A stretch of DNA of 64,000 nucleotides. Origin: an uncultured Clostridia bacterium (GTDB lineage: Bacteria; Bacillota; Clostridia; TANB77; CAG-465). Every line of letters starts with the position of its first letter. The first letter of the stretch is position 1. The position numbers and the translations under genes are program-made. Location of the stretch: positions 1 through 64,000 of the forward strand of contig CAKOYF010000007.1 of assembly GCA_934130595.1 (NCBI GenBank), read 5' to 3'. Positions 39,968 through 48,617 of this stretch are shown here, in pieces. The notes below the pieces were generated by a model, which searched no databases, was not told the origin of the DNA, and saw only the letters and a program-made list of their open reading frames with translations.

Positions 39968-40921
39968 TTAGTCTTCTTTTTTATTTGTAATTTCTTCCAT
40001 CATTAGAAGATAATCCCATTTTTTGTCTATTTCTGCTTGTAATTGTTCAATCATCCATTCATTACCAGGTTTGAACATATGTCTAAATCTCTTTTGAGTT
40101 TTTATAAATTCTGTTACTGGTAATTTTTTTGCTGGTTTAAAGTTTATTTTATATACACCATTAGTAACTTCATATAAAGGCCAAAAACAAGTCATAACAG
40201 CAAGTTTTTCTATTTCAGCTAGATCTTCTGAAGGATATCCCCATCCTCTTGGACAAGGTGAAAATGCTGCTATAAATGTAGGTCCTTCTGTATATATAGC
40301 TTTTTCAGCTTTTGTATATATATCACTTAAGTTACCAAATAAAGCTGTTTGAGCAACATATGGTAAATTGTGTTTTACCATTATTTCTGTTAAATCTTTT
40401 CTTGGTTGTGTTTTACCGGGTGATACTTTACCAGCTGGTGATGTAGTTGTATCAGCAAAGTGTGGTGTAGCAGATGAACGTTGTGTACCAGTGTTCATAT
40501 AAGCACCATTATCATAACATACATATGTAATGTCATGAGCTCTTTCCATTGCACCAGATAAAGATTGTAATCCTATATCTAATGTACCACCATCTCCACC
40601 AAAAGCTATAAACTTAGTAGTTTTAGTTATTTTACCAGCTCTTTTTAAAGCATTATATGTTTTTTCTGCTCCTGAAAGAGTAGCAGAAGCACATTCAAAT
40701 GCAGTGTGAATGAAAGATACATGTTTCCAAGAAGTATAAGGATATATGCAACTAGATACTTCTAAGCAACCTGTAGCACAAGATACAACTGCGTTATCTT
40801 CTGGTTTTAGCGCTCTTAAAATATTTCTTACTGCTGGAGGAGCACCACATCCAGCACACATTCTATGTCCTGAAGTAAATCTTGATTCTTTTTCTACAGC
40901 GTCTTTTAAATTATATGCCAT
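39968..40921 (-). CDS. porB: 2-oxoacid:ferredoxin oxidoreductase, beta subunit
   Basis: Start at minus-strand ATG 40921 (MAYNLKDAVEKESRF) with AAGGAGG nine bases upstream; 317 residues. The thiamine-diphosphate subunit: Cys cluster HRMCAGCGAPPAVRN, SCATGCLEVSSCIYPY, and the TPP-binding GGDGGTLDIGLQSL ending in YDNGAYMNTGTQRSSATP. It decarboxylates pyruvate or a branched-chain 2-oxoacid, passing electrons through its [4Fe-4S] cluster to the delta subunit. Last gene of porG-porD-porA-porB. Confidence 0.93.
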   Translation of the reverse strand: MAYNLKDAVEKESRFTSGHRMCAGCGAPPAVRNILRALKPEDNAVVSCATGCLEVSSCIYPYTSWKHVSFIHTAFECASATLSGAEKTYNALKRAGKITKTTKFIAFGGDGGTLDIGLQSLSGAMERAHDITYVCYDNGAYMNTGTQRSSATPHFADTTTSPAGKVSPGKTQPRKDLTEIMVKHNLPYVAQTALFGNLSDIYTKAEKAIYTEGPTFIAAFSPCPRGWGYPSEDLAEIEKLAVMTCFWPLYEVTNGVYKINFKPAKKLPVTEFIKTQKRFRHMFKPGNEWMIEQLQAEIDKKWDYLLMMEEITNKKED

Positions 40922-40934
40922 TTGTAATCCCTCC

Positions 40935-42110
40935 TTAGTCATCATAGCCTAAATAGTATGTTGTTTTTTCAACTTTACCATTTTTGGCTATTTCGTTTAA
41001 TTTATTAAATATAGAAATAATATCTTCAACTCTAACATCAACTCCGCCTAGACCATAAATGTAGTCTATAGTAGGAACATTTAATCCTTTAGAATACATT
41101 GCAGAAGTTAGTTCTGTAAATAGTGGAGCAGCGTAGCCATTAACGCTATCACATTTATCCATTATAGCAAGAGCTTTTAGATGTTTTAAATCTTCTGGTA
41201 ATTCTTCATATGGTAAAGGTCTAAATGTTCTAGGTTTAATTAGACCAGCTTTTATTCCAGATTTTCTTAATGAATCAACTGCATCTTTAGCAGTACCAGC
41301 AGTAGAATTTAAAACAACTATACCAATTTCTGCATCATCCATGCCATAATTTTCGTATAAGTCATATTTTCTACCTGTAAGCTCATAAAATTCTTGAGAT
41401 ACTTCTTTAATGATATCTTTTGAACCTCGCATTGCTTCGGCAAGTTGTTTTCTATGTTCGAAATAGTATTTTTGTAAATCCATTGGTCCCATAGAAATAT
41501 TTCTTTCATCATCTAGTAAGTATTGTGTTGGCTTTCTTTCTCCAACAAATTTCTTTACATCTTCAGTTTCAATAAGTGATATATTTTCAACTGAGTGTGA
41601 AGTTATAAATCCATCATAACAAACCATAACTGGTAAGTTTGCTTTTTCTGCAATTTTTACTGCCATTATTGTGTTATCATAAGCCTCTTGGTTATTTTCA
41701 CAGTATAATTGAATAAATCCTGCATCTCTAACTCCCATAGAGTCTGAATGATCATTGTGAATATTTAATGGAGCAGATAAAGCTCTATTACCACAAATTA
41801 AAGTTATAGGAAGTCTCATACCTGCTGCTATATATAACATTTCAAACATATAAGCTAAACCTTGTGAAGAAGTAGCACTCATAACTCTACCTCCAGCAGC
41901 ACTAGCACCTATACAAGCACTCATAGCACTATGTTCACTTTCAACAGCAATAAACTCTGTTGTTACATCTCCATTTGCAACGAAATTTGAAAAGTATTGA
42001 GGTATTTCTGTAGATGGAGTAATAGGGTATGCAGCAACAGTATCTGGATTTATTTGTTTCATAGCTGTAGCAACAGCTTCATTTCCACTTAATCTTTCTC
42101 TAATAGCCAT
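40935..42110 (-). CDS. porA: 2-oxoacid:ferredoxin oxidoreductase, alpha subunit
   Basis: 391 residues, AGGAGG upstream. The pyrimidine-binding domain starts SGNEAVATAMKQINPDTVAA followed by YPITPSTEIPQ (the Y-P-I-T-P signature). SEHSAMSACIGASAAGGRVM and TSSQGLAYMFEML are also conserved. With beta it forms the active-site dimer. The gene lies 10 bp downstream of porD and 13 bp before porB. Substrate (pyruvate or 2-oxoisovalerate) cannot be fixed from motifs alone; the operon order gamma-delta-alpha-beta is that of four-subunit pyruvate enzymes of anaerobes. Confidence 0.95.
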   Translation of the reverse strand: MAIRERLSGNEAVATAMKQINPDTVAAYPITPSTEIPQYFSNFVANGDVTTEFIAVESEHSAMSACIGASAAGGRVMSATSSQGLAYMFEMLYIAAGMRLPITLICGNRALSAPLNIHNDHSDSMGVRDAGFIQLYCENNQEAYDNTIMAVKIAEKANLPVMVCYDGFITSHSVENISLIETEDVKKFVGERKPTQYLLDDERNISMGPMDLQKYYFEHRKQLAEAMRGSKDIIKEVSQEFYELTGRKYDLYENYGMDDAEIGIVVLNSTAGTAKDAVDSLRKSGIKAGLIKPRTFRPLPYEELPEDLKHLKALAIMDKCDSVNGYAAPLFTELTSAMYSKGLNVPTIDYIYGLGGVDVRVEDIISIFNKLNEIAKNGKVEKTTYYLGYDD

Positions 42111-42120
42111 AATTTCCTCC

Positions 42121-42387
42121 TTATTCTTCTTTAGATTTCATTTCTATTGCTTTGAATGGACATACTTTTGAACATACTCCACATCCTTTGCAATAATCTA
42201 AATCTATTCCTTCTAAAATACCATCTTTGTGAATGATACAGTCATCTGGACAGTATCCAACACAAAACATACAGTTTTTACATTTTTCTTTGTAATGAAC
42301 AGGATATTTGTTTTTCCAAGAACCTGTTTTAAATTTTACAGAGTTACCATCTTCTAATATGTTTCCACCAAATCCAACTTCACCCAT
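42121..42387 (-). CDS. porD: 2-oxoacid:ferredoxin oxidoreductase, delta subunit (2[4Fe-4S] ferredoxin)
   Basis: 88 residues. Two four-cysteine motifs bind two [4Fe-4S] clusters: CKNCMFCVGYCPDDCI and CKGCGVCSKVCPFKAI, each Cys-x2-Cys-x2-Cys-x3-Cys-Pro. The N-terminal 40 residues (GEVGFGGNILEDGNSVKFKT, then SWKNKYPVHYKE) are the usual extension. It carries electrons from the catalytic dimer to free ferredoxin. Its ATG overlaps the porG stop. Confidence 0.96.
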   Translation of the reverse strand: MGEVGFGGNILEDGNSVKFKTGSWKNKYPVHYKEKCKNCMFCVGYCPDDCIIHKDGILEGIDLDYCKGCGVCSKVCPFKAIEMKSKEE

Positions 42388-42962
42388 TAGTCATTACCTC
42401 CTGTTACTTCATCATAAGCTCTTTCTATAGCTTGCATGTTAGGTTCAATTACATCTGGTTTTCTTGCAAATTTGTGTTTGAAAGATTCTTTCATATCTGT
42501 TAGTAATTGATCCTTTGTCATGATTCCTGTTATTTTAATAATAGCAGATAACATTGCAGTATTTGGAAAGTTTGCTTTAAGACAATCTAAGCTTATTCTA
42601 GTAGCATCAATTGTATATATTTTACCTTTATATCCGTTAAGATATTGTCTTAATTGTTCAGGTGTTTTATTACTATTTATAAGAATTGCACCGTTTTCTT
42701 TTAATCCATTAGTTACATCTACACCTTGAAGTAGAGTATCATCAACGACTACAACGTAATCTGGATCATAAATATTTGAATGTACCCTTATAGGAGTATC
42801 ACTTATTCTGTTATAAGCTGTTATAGGGGCTCCCATTCTTTCAGGGCCATACTCAGGAAATCCTTGAATGTATTTTCCTGTATTAAATGCAGCGTCAGCG
42901 AGAAGTAGAGATGCAGTTTTAGCACCTTGACCACCACGACCATGCCATCTAATTTCAATCAT
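42387..42962 (-). CDS. porG: 2-oxoacid:ferredoxin oxidoreductase, gamma subunit
   Basis: 191 residues. It starts MIEIRWHGRGGQGAKTASLL, the conserved gamma-subunit R-W-H-G-R-G-G-Q-G motif that contacts coenzyme A, and continues FPEYGPERMGAPITAYNRIS. It is the first gene of the minus-strand operon, with AGGAGGC seven bases upstream, and a palindrome directly before that site. Confidence 0.96.
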   Translation of the reverse strand: MIEIRWHGRGGQGAKTASLLLADAAFNTGKYIQGFPEYGPERMGAPITAYNRISDTPIRVHSNIYDPDYVVVVDDTLLQGVDVTNGLKENGAILINSNKTPEQLRQYLNGYKGKIYTIDATRISLDCLKANFPNTAMLSAIIKITGIMTKDQLLTDMKESFKHKFARKPDVIEPNMQAIERAYDEVTGGND

Positions 42963-42977
42963 AAAAAATGCCTCCTT

Positions 42978-43000
42978 TATATACTAACTATTAGTATATA
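42978..43000 (-). promoter_or_regulatory. Palindrome in the por operon leader
   Basis: TATATACTAA (42978-42987), CTA, TTAGTATATA (42991-43000): a perfect 10-bp inverted repeat ending two bases before the porG ribosome-binding site. As RNA it is a hairpin beside the Shine-Dalgarno; as DNA it is a good operator just downstream of a -10-like TATAAT on the minus strand. Confidence 0.6.
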
Positions 43001-43097
43001 TAAATTATATTACAAAGTCAATGGAATTTGAATAAAAAAATGTGAAAATATTGAAATCAGATAGTTATATGAATAATAGAGTATACATAAATAAAAA

Positions 43098-43125
43098 GAC
43101 TTTAGATTTAAAAAAATCTAAAGTC
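43098..43125 (-). terminator. Terminator after the collagen-like gene
   Basis: GACTTTAGATTT (43098-43109) with AAATCTAAAGTC (43114-43125), 4-nt loop; on the minus strand it is followed by TTTTTATTT. Confidence 0.85.
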
Positions 43126-43154
43126 AAAAGTCTAAAATATAAAATTAGTATAAA

Positions 43155-44531
43155 TTATTGTCCTAGATATTCTATAGTTATAGAAACTAGAGGATTAGCT
43201 AAAGTAGAAGTAGTAGAAATGTTTGCTGTTTTTGGAGCATTTAAGAAAATACTTCTTTTTGTTATATTAGCTATTTCATATAAGTTAGCTGTATTATCTA
43301 CATTAATTATTCCTTGAACAATAATTTTTTGAGAAGATTCATTAGTTATCCATTGAGTATCTCCAATATAGATATTATCTGTTCCAGAAAGTCTTAATCC
43401 AAGTGCAACAAAGTCTGTTGTTGGATCAAAAGCTTGAGCTTGGAATGGTACATAGGCATTTGCAATAATTGATAACTTATAGTATCCTGTTTTAGAAAAT
43501 TGAATAGTATTAGCTGTAGTATTTAAGGTACAAATATTGTCATTATCTAATTGCTTTAATGATAATGGAATATTTTGATTTGTTGCTACTTCTATACCAG
43601 TTTCTACATCAGAATTATTTGTTACAATAAATGCTGAAGAAACTTTTTCAGGACCAGCTTCACCTTTTTCACCACTAGGAATTACAAAGTCTAATATATG
43701 TGTTGAACCAGTTTGAGTATCAGTAACAGCAGCTGGTGTTCCAGGAGTACCAGTAGTTACATTTCGTATAACTAGAGTTTCTGCACTTCCAGCAGGGCCA
43801 GTAGGACCGGTAGGACCGGTAGGACCAGTAGGGCCAGTAGGGCCAGTTACACCTTGAATACCTTGAGGACCAGTATCCCCAGTTATACCTTGGATACCTT
43901 GAGGACCAGTATCCCCAGTTGCACCTTGGATACCTTGAGGGCCAGTAGGACCGGTAGGACCAGTAGGACCGGTAGGACCAGTTACACCTTGGATGCCTTG
44001 AGGGCCAGTATCACCAGTTACACCTTGAATACCTTGAGGACCAGTAGGTCCAGTAGCACCAGTTACACCTTGAACACCTTGAGGACCAGTAGGACCGGTA
44101 GGACCAGTTACACCTTGGATACCTTGAGGACCGGTAGGACCAGTTACACCTTGGATGCCTTGAGGTCCAGTAGCACCAGTTACACCTTGAATACCTTGAG
44201 AGCCAGTAGGTCCAGTAGGACCAGTTACACCTTGAATACCTTGGGGACCAGTAGGTCCAGTAGCACCAGTTATACCTTGAATACCTTGAGAGCCAGTAGG
44301 TCCAGTAGCACCAGTTACACCTTGGATACCTTGAGGTCCAGTAGCTCCGGTAGCACCTGTTGCACCTTGAAGTCCTGTAGATCCAGTTGGACCTTGAACT
44401 CCTTGTAAACCTTGAACACCTTGTGGTCCTGTAGGTCCCATAGGACCTGGAATATATTTTGTACATACTATAGGACAAGGTCTATTATTACAATTGCAAT
44501 TTCCATCATTGTTATTACAACAATTGTTCAT
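43155..44531 (-). CDS. Collagen-like surface (exosporium-type) protein
   Basis: Start at minus-strand ATG 44531, seven bases after AGGAGG; 458 residues. N-terminus MNNCCNNNDGNCNCNNRPCP is Cys/Asn-rich and could be crosslinked. Residues 29 to about 248 are Gly-x-Thr/Pro/Gln triplets (GPTGPTGPQGIQGVTGATG and variants), a collagen triple helix of about 70 triplets. Residues 270-458 form a beta-rich C1q/TNF-like head similar in layout to BclA-type spore filaments. Thr-rich triplets are typical O-glycosylation sites, and a glycosyltransferase lies directly upstream. Spore-surface location is inferred. Confidence 0.88.
   Translation of the reverse strand: MNNCCNNNDGNCNCNNRPCPIVCTKYIPGPMGPTGPQGVQGLQGVQGPTGSTGLQGATGATGATGPQGIQGVTGATGPTGSQGIQGITGATGPTGPQGIQGVTGPTGPTGSQGIQGVTGATGPQGIQGVTGPTGPQGIQGVTGPTGPTGPQGVQGVTGATGPTGPQGIQGVTGDTGPQGIQGVTGPTGPTGPTGPTGPQGIQGATGDTGPQGIQGITGDTGPQGIQGVTGPTGPTGPTGPTGPTGPAGSAETLVIRNVTTGTPGTPAAVTDTQTGSTHILDFVIPSGEKGEAGPEKVSSAFIVTNNSDVETGIEVATNQNIPLSLKQLDNDNICTLNTTANTIQFSKTGYYKLSIIANAYVPFQAQAFDPTTDFVALGLRLSGTDNIYIGDTQWITNESSQKIIVQGIINVDNTANLYEIANITKRSIFLNAPKTANISTTSTLANPLVSITIEYLGQ
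43795..44440 (-). repeat. Collagen triplet repeat DNA
   Basis: Tandem 9-, 18-, 27- and 36-bp units encoding Gly-x-y triplets. Near-identical blocks such as the code for GPQGIQGVTG recur about a dozen times with only a few synonymous changes. The region will slip in replication and may be hard to assemble correctly. Confidence 0.9.
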
Positions 44532-44612
44532 AAAAAGCCTCCTTTTCTTGAGCATATTTGCTCTATAATAATATATGAAAAAATATAATAAATGTGAGAA
44601 TGGGTTTTTCTT

Positions 44613-45677
44613 TTAAATAGAGTCAAATATGGACTTATTATATAGATAAGTTTTATTGTGCTTTTTTATTTTCCCTGCTTTTTCATTATACAAACGAGAA
44701 AGAGGATAGTTTCCAAGCTTATAATAACAAAAACTAATATTTATATATGGAATAAATCTATAATAATCAATTATACAAAAAGATCCGTTTTCTAAGTTTA
44801 TTTTGCACTTTAATGCTTGTTTAAACCAGTATATAGCTGTTTCATAGTTATAATTTTTCATAAAGTAAATTCCAATACTGCTTAGAATTTCTGCACGTGG
44901 AATTCCAAGAGAAAAAGAATTTAATAATGAAAGTAATTCATTTTTAGAATCACCTAGTTCTTTATAACAAGCAGAAAGGTCTAAATATGCATTTAACTTG
45001 TTTTCTATCCAAGCATTCTTCATATTCAAAAATTCATTAAATTTATCTATAGCTTTAAAATACTGTTTATCATACATAAGTTCACGTGCATAATAGTAAG
45101 ATTGACGTTCATCTAATGTAGAATAAGTCATTATTTTTTCAAATATTTTTAAATTTCTTTTGGTATGATTACTATGTGTGCTTTTGTGTGTTATACATAT
45201 GTCTGAGTAGTATACATTTCCAGATGGAACTATAACTTCATGAATAGGGCTAACCCATGTAAAGTTTTTATCTCTTTTTAATAATCTTTCTCTATAATAT
45301 GAAAAGTTAACGTTACCATCTTCATCAAAACCAACATTGTATTTCATCATTACAATATCAATATTATTTGTAAGTGTATTTTTTAAGTTTAATAGTTTTA
45401 ATCTGTCTTCTTCTAAAACTATATCATCAGCATCTAGCCATAAAATATAATCTTTACTTGCTTTAGAAAAAGAGTAATTTCTTGCTTTAGAAAAGTCATC
45501 TATCCATTTAAAGTCATATACTAAATTAGTGAATTTGTTTGCTATTTTTTTTGTGTTATCATCTGAGCCAGTATCTACAATGATTATTTCATCTACAATA
45601 TCTTTTACACACTCTAAACATCTGGCTAATAATTTTTCTTCATTTTTTACAATCATACATAAGCTAATTGTTACCAT
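44613..45677 (-). CDS. Family 2 glycosyltransferase with C-terminal TPR-like helices
   Basis: 354 residues. GT-A fold of the SunS/beta-1,4-glucosyltransferase type: SLCMIVKNEEKLLARCLECV, DEIIIVDTGSDDNT, FKWIDDFSKARNYSFSKA, the metal-binding DADD in YILWLDADDIV, and IHEVIVPSGN. From about residue 195 helical pairs follow (SYYYARELMYDKQYFKAIDK; AIYWFKQALKC) like TPR repeats, which often hold peptide acceptors. It ends 81 bp upstream of the collagen-like gene on the same strand and is probably the enzyme that modifies its threonines. Confidence 0.88.
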   Translation of the reverse strand: MVTISLCMIVKNEEKLLARCLECVKDIVDEIIIVDTGSDDNTKKIANKFTNLVYDFKWIDDFSKARNYSFSKASKDYILWLDADDIVLEEDRLKLLNLKNTLTNNIDIVMMKYNVGFDEDGNVNFSYYRERLLKRDKNFTWVSPIHEVIVPSGNVYYSDICITHKSTHSNHTKRNLKIFEKIMTYSTLDERQSYYYARELMYDKQYFKAIDKFNEFLNMKNAWIENKLNAYLDLSACYKELGDSKNELLSLLNSFSLGIPRAEILSSIGIYFMKNYNYETAIYWFKQALKCKINLENGSFCIIDYYRFIPYINISFCYYKLGNYPLSRLYNEKAGKIKKHNKTYLYNKSIFDSI

Positions 45678-45770
45678 AAATACCTCCTTGTAAAATATAT
45701 GACAAAACTATACAAAAAATTAAAGAGTTTTAAAGTTGAATAATAAAAAAAGAGTATTAGAATATAAAAT

Positions 45771-47915
45771 ATGAAGAAAAAAAGTTTAGTTGTAATAGCT
45801 TTAGTAATATTGTTTTTTAAGACTGGTTACTGTATTTTTTTATATAATTTTAAATATGAAGAATTTAAAAATAAAAAGATTACAGTTAGTATAAATAAAA
45901 TTAATAAAATTGGAGAAGAAGGGATAACTTATGATGTTACATATAATAACGATAAATTTTTAATGTATATAAAAGACAAAGATCAAATACTAAAAGGAGG
46001 AGAAAAGATACAATGTATTGCAAGTAACTATAAGATAGAAACTAAAAATAATCCTTATGAATTTAACTATAAAAGATATTTGAATTCTAATAAGTATATA
46101 TCTAGGCTATATTGCAGTAAGATTATTTCAAAAGAAAATAGAAAAAATAAAGTTTTAGATATAATATATGTTATAAGAGAATATATTTCAAAAAAATTAG
46201 ATAAAAAGATGGATGCTAAGAACTCAAATTTATTAAAGAGTATGATGTATGGAGATAATCTTTTTCTAGATGAAAAAATTAAAAAGAATTTTTCAGATAT
46301 TGGGCTTAGTCACGTTCTTGCAATTTCAGGAGCACATATTGAAGCACTATTATTTAGTTATGAAAAGATAGTTAATAATAGAAAAAGGGTAGTATCAAAT
46401 ATTATATTAATATTTTACTTTTTCTGTATATCGTTATTTAATGTATCATTACTTAGAGCTATGTGTATGTATATTTTGTCTGTGATTTTTAAAAATAAAT
46501 ATAGCTTTGTGCAAAAATATGGGATAACACTTATGATATTTATATACATTAATCCATATTATATATTTAATGCAGGAATAATTTTTTCTTTCTTGTCTAT
46601 ACTTGGAATAAAACTTTTTTATACTTTAATTTATTCATATATAGTTACTAAACTTAGACTTAAATATAATAGCACCTTGAAAGTTGTTGTAAAAAATATA
46701 TCTTTAACAGTAAGTGCTCAGATATTTACTTTTCCATTTCAAATATATTATTTTAATAAATTTTCAGTAATATTTATTTTTTCTAATTTATTATTGTCTT
46801 TTTTAATAGAAATTCTAATGCGTTTAAATTTTTCATTATTTATATTGTTTTTTATTCCATATATATCAGATATACTTATTTATTCTTGCAATTTCTTAAT
46901 CACAATTGTAATAAAATTAGTAGAAATTATTAACAAGATTAACTATTTTAATATATACTTAATAAGACCAAGCATATCTATATTTTTTTGTTATTATGCA
47001 TTTATAGTTGTATTGTTATATAAAAAGTATGTAATTATATTATCATGGAAAAATAGAAAGAAATTAAAGAAACTAGCATTAAAAATACAAAAGTGTTTTT
47101 GTATATACATTCTAACATGGTATTTGTATATGACTTTTTTAGATAAATATGTAATTTTTTTTAATGTAGGTCAAGGAAATATGTCTTTAATACATTCAAA
47201 TACTAAAAATATTATAGTGGACATAGGATCTACAAAAGAATATGATGCTGAAAATATAATAGTTTCTTTTTTAAAAGCAAAAAATATAAAAAAAGTAGAT
47301 GCAATATTTATTACTCATATGCATAGTGACCATATAAATGGAATAGATAATCTTTTAGAAAATAATATAAAAATAGGGTATATTGTATATTCAAAGCCAC
47401 CAGAATTAACAAAAGAATATACAGAACTAATAGAAATAGCTAAAAATAAGAAGATTGCATTAGTTCAAGTAACTCAGCTAGATAATATAAAGATAGGAAA
47501 GATAAATGTGGATGTACTTTCTCCTCCTAAAAATAGCTATATAAAGGATAGTGATATTTTAAATGCTAATTCAACCATATATTTAGTTGATACGAGTGTT
47601 AAAAAAATAATGTACATGGGGGATTCAACTAAAGAAACAGAAAAATATTTATTAAATGAATATATAAATAGCAAAATAGAAGAAATAAAGAAGATTAAAG
47701 AAACAATAAATAATTTGGATATATATCAAGTTGGACATCATGGCTCAAAAACGTCTACGTATGAAGGATTTATTTCAAAAATCAATAGCTGTAATGCAAT
47801 AATATCTGCAGATAAAAATGTATATGGACATCCAAATGATGAAGTATTAGATATTTTGAATAAATATAAATTTAAAATTTTAATTACTCAAAAAAAGGGA
47901 GCAATTAAGTTCTAA
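45771..47915 (+). CDS. comEC: ComEC/Rec2-type DNA channel protein
   Basis: 714 residues. After an N-terminal hydrophobic segment, a soluble OB-like region (about 30-125), then the competence domain with eight or so membrane spans (SHVLAISGAHIEALLFSYEK; NVSLLRAMCMYILSVIFKNK). The C-terminal metallo-beta-lactamase domain has FFNVGQGNMSLIHS, ITHMHSDHINGID (metal site, near 514) and YQVGHHGSKTSTY. It brings single-stranded DNA through the membrane in natural transformation. The start has a weak ribosome-binding site, so expression may be low or the start slightly different. Confidence 0.93.
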   Translation: MKKKSLVVIALVILFFKTGYCIFLYNFKYEEFKNKKITVSINKINKIGEEGITYDVTYNNDKFLMYIKDKDQILKGGEKIQCIASNYKIETKNNPYEFNYKRYLNSNKYISRLYCSKIISKENRKNKVLDIIYVIREYISKKLDKKMDAKNSNLLKSMMYGDNLFLDEKIKKNFSDIGLSHVLAISGAHIEALLFSYEKIVNNRKRVVSNIILIFYFFCISLFNVSLLRAMCMYILSVIFKNKYSFVQKYGITLMIFIYINPYYIFNAGIIFSFLSILGIKLFYTLIYSYIVTKLRLKYNSTLKVVVKNISLTVSAQIFTFPFQIYYFNKFSVIFIFSNLLLSFLIEILMRLNFSLFILFFIPYISDILIYSCNFLITIVIKLVEIINKINYFNIYLIRPSISIFFCYYAFIVVLLYKKYVIILSWKNRKKLKKLALKIQKCFCIYILTWYLYMTFLDKYVIFFNVGQGNMSLIHSNTKNIIVDIGSTKEYDAENIIVSFLKAKNIKKVDAIFITHMHSDHINGIDNLLENNIKIGYIVYSKPPELTKEYTELIEIAKNKKIALVQVTQLDNIKIGKINVDVLSPPKNSYIKDSDILNANSTIYLVDTSVKKIMYMGDSTKETEKYLLNEYINSKIEEIKKIKETINNLDIYQVGHHGSKTSTYEGFISKINSCNAIISADKNVYGHPNDEVLDILNKYKFKILITQKKGAIKF

Positions 47916-47927
47916 AATGTATATTAT

Positions 47928-47954
47928 ATACAAATGTGTAAAACATATTTGTAT
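47928..47954 (+). repeat. 12-bp inverted repeat upstream of the BofC-like gene
   Basis: ATACAAATGTGT (47928-47939), loop AAA, ACATATTTGTAT (47943-47954), one G-U pair if RNA. There is no T run, so it is either a regulator site or an mRNA hairpin just before the ATG at 47966. Confidence 0.5.
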
Positions 47955-47965
47955 AGGTGATGTAA

Positions 47966-48565
47966 ATGTTAGATTTCAAATATAAATTGTTATATTGTTT
48001 AGTGTTAGTTGTTTTATTGTTCTTTGGAATTGGAGTAGGATATCTTAAAACAGCTAATATTGGTGAAAGCCAAATAAAAAATAATAGTATTTTAGAAATT
48101 GCTCAAAATTATAGCTTGATGACAGAAAATGATATGACTGTAACAGCTTCAACAAAAACTTATGATGTTACAGTAGTATATGAAGATTATTATACTGTTT
48201 GTAAAGAGGCGGTTACAACAAGTAAAGTAGAATATGGAACAACATTAGACTCAGTCAAGGAAAAAGAGAAAAAATATCAAGAAGAAAAAGGCTTGGTATA
48301 TGAAATAAAAGAAGAAAAAGAGGATAAAGTAGTTTATTCTAGAAATATAAATCAAAATTGTCCAAATCATTTTAAAATAATAAAAGAAGATGAAAAAATA
48401 AATGTATATTCAATTCAAGGAGAAAATAAGAGTACTTTATATATGACAATAGATAATATAAACATAGAAAATTTAAGAGATGAATTAAAACAAATGGTAA
48501 ATAGAGGAACATATATAAACTCTAGAGAAGAGTTAAATAGATTTATTGAAGATTTAGAAAGTTAG
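47966..48565 (+). CDS. BofC-like forespore protein
   Basis: 199 residues. One N-terminal membrane anchor (LLYCLVLVVLLFFGIGVGYL). An extracytoplasmic region follows (TKTYDVTVVYEDYYTVCKEA ... VVYSRNINQNCPNHFKII). The C-terminal end is KINVYSIQGENKSTLYMTID followed by NIENLRDELKQMVNRGTYIN and SREELNRFIEDLES, the 'V-Y-x-x-x-G...T-x-I-x-V-x-x-L...L-x-x-G-I-x-V-x-x-x-E-E-L-x-x-x-L-E-D' pattern of the BofC C-terminal domain. In Bacillus, BofC is a forespore inhibitor of SpoIVB that delays pro-sigma-K processing. Assignment by motif memory. Confidence 0.7.
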   Translation: MLDFKYKLLYCLVLVVLLFFGIGVGYLKTANIGESQIKNNSILEIAQNYSLMTENDMTVTASTKTYDVTVVYEDYYTVCKEAVTTSKVEYGTTLDSVKEKEKKYQEEKGLVYEIKEEKEDKVVYSRNINQNCPNHFKIIKEDEKINVYSIQGENKSTLYMTIDNINIENLRDELKQMVNRGTYINSREELNRFIEDLES

Positions 48566-48617
48566 ATATTGAAAATTGTTTTGGGTTATGCTAATCTAAA
48601 ATTAGGAGGGAAATTAT

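Noticed and set aside
43042..43317. Plus-strand ORF of 91 aa
   Set aside because: It overlaps the collagen-like gene's C-terminal domain and its terminator, and has no ribosome-binding site.
43795..44440. Long open frames on both strands (43854-44408 plus, 44011-44478 minus) and a repeat array
   Set aside because: They are shadow frames of the collagen Gly-x-y repeats; the true gene is the minus-strand frame ending at 43155 with AGGAGG and a terminator.
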